From the NCBI GenBank assembly GCA_019347995.1, contig JAHWKH010000169.1, positions 1 through 5,961 of the forward strand: DNA of 5,961 nt. The letters run 5' to 3'. Below, in pieces: positions 5,505 through 5,961 of this stretch (positions within the stretch are counted from its first letter, which is position 1; each line of letters begins with the position of its first letter). The translations under genes and the position numbers were made by a program. The notes under the pieces were generated by a model. It saw only the letters and a list, made by a program, of their open reading frames with translations, was not told the origin of the DNA and did no database searches. The DNA is from Gemmatimonadota bacterium (GTDB lineage: Bacteria > Gemmatimonadota > Gemmatimonadetes > Longimicrobiales > UBA6960).

Positions 5505-5961
5505 CTAAACCGGGGCGGACGGGAAGGTTTCCGGAAGAAGCTCCCGGAGCGCGTCCCGCACCCTCTCCTGGACTGCACCCGGCGTGCCCGTGGCGTCCAC
5601 GCGGCGGGCGGCGGGATCCTCCTCCACCACGCGGCGGTAGCCCTCCGCCACGCGCTCCATGAACGGCCGGCCCTCCCGCTCCATGCGGTCGGCCCGCTTC
5701 CCCTCCCGCCGCTGGCGCGCCGTGCCCTCGGCCACCGGCAGGTCCAGGACCACCATGGCGTCGGGCCGCAGCCCCCCGGTGGCGAAGCCGTTCAGGCGGC
5801 GCACGGTTTCCAGGTCCAGGCCCCGTCCGTGTCCCTGGTAGGCGAGGGTGGAGGCGTCGGACCGGTCCGCCACCACCACCTCCCCCCGCTCCAGCGCCGG
5901 ACGCACCACGTCCCGGACGAACGCCGCCCGGGCCGCCAGGATGAGCAGCAGCTCCGACGCC
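5505..5961 (-). CDS. tmk: Thymidylate kinase (dTMP kinase), N-terminus cut by the window edge
   Basis: Tmk phosphorylates dTMP to dTDP with ATP in the cytoplasm, an essential step towards dTTP. The last 151 residues are present; the P-loop and first 60 or so residues lie beyond the right edge, so the frame is read in from position 5960. Visible motifs (numbered in the fragment) are the ELLLILAARAAFVRDVVRPAL helix (3-23; the family has E-LLF-A-R-x-h--x-v--PAL), VADRSDASTLAYQG (30-43) corresponding to the DRYxxSSxAYQG substrate loop, RPDAMVVLDLP (65-75), and the LID region RQRREGKRADRMERE (82-96), rich in arginine as in bacterial type II enzymes. YRRVVEEDPAARRVDATG (108-125) is the usual late-strand region. 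The TAG stop is at 5505. A GTG codon at 5909 is internal, not the real start, because similarity continues without a break upstream of it. The Ser in place of the common Tyr after DR is a small deviation. Identification is secure. Confidence 0.95.
   Translation of the reverse strand, partial: ASELLLILAARAAFVRDVVRPALERGEVVVADRSDASTLAYQGHGRGLDLETVRRLNGFATGGLRPDAMVVLDLPVAEGTARQRREGKRADRMEREGRPFMERVAEGYRRVVEEDPAARRVDATGTPGAVQERVRDALRELLPETFPSAPV

Noticed and set aside
5408..5578. N-terminal extension of the S41 protease into the tmk 3' end
   Set aside because: The frame is open, but the signal-anchor sequence and a strong GGAGG with a 4-nt spacer mark the ATG at 5407 as the start.
1..5961. A defence, mobile or other new multi-gene system
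   Set aside because: I looked on both strands for transposases, integrases, toxin-antitoxin pairs, repeat arrays and terminal repeats and saw none; the supported genes are housekeeping or enzyme families.

Overview
The window is very GC-rich (roughly 70% by eye) bacterial chromosomal DNA. Every gene I can support lies on the minus strand, so transcription runs from high to low coordinates. In that order the genes are: the 3' part of thymidylate kinase (tmk, entering from the right edge), a periplasmic S41 carboxy-terminal processing protease with a PDZ domain, an asparaginase of the Rhizobium etli type (PF06089), a two-part carboxymuconolactone-decarboxylase-like (AhpD-like) protein of unknown function, the ribosome-associated GTPase ObgE, and the DNA-processing protein DprA, which runs off the left edge. 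The protein style, including an S41 protease with the long insert ending in GGGGITPD and an Obg with TKTD as its G4 motif, plus the codon bias, fit Gemmatimonadota or a related high-GC phylum. This is an inference from recall, not a demonstrated placement.

Layout: 5505-5961 is tmk, then a 97-bp gap with a weak GC-rich hairpin. 3746-5407 is the S41 protease. 3499-3745 is a 247-bp gap holding two perfect inverted repeats just downstream of the protease and a smaller inverted repeat over the ribosome-binding site of the asparaginase. 2485-3498, 1859-2488, 828-1859 and 1-840 are asparaginase, CMD-like protein, obgE and dprA. These four overlap by 4, 1 and 13 bp respectively, so they are very probably one translationally coupled transcription unit. 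Clear Shine-Dalgarno sequences with a 4-nt spacer precede the protease, obgE and dprA starts and decide between alternative start codons.

How the genes work together: most are housekeeping. Tmk makes dTDP, the protease processes or degrades envelope proteins, ObgE acts in 50S ribosome maturation, and DprA loads RecA on incoming single-stranded DNA. The asparaginase and CMD-like genes are the accessory part of the coupled unit, and their link to Obg and DprA is not obvious from biochemistry. I found no mobile element, CRISPR array, RNA gene or defence cassette, and no clear evidence of a new multi-gene system. The points most worth a second look are the CMD-like protein of unusual architecture fixed between asparaginase and obgE, and the structured leader of the asparaginase.
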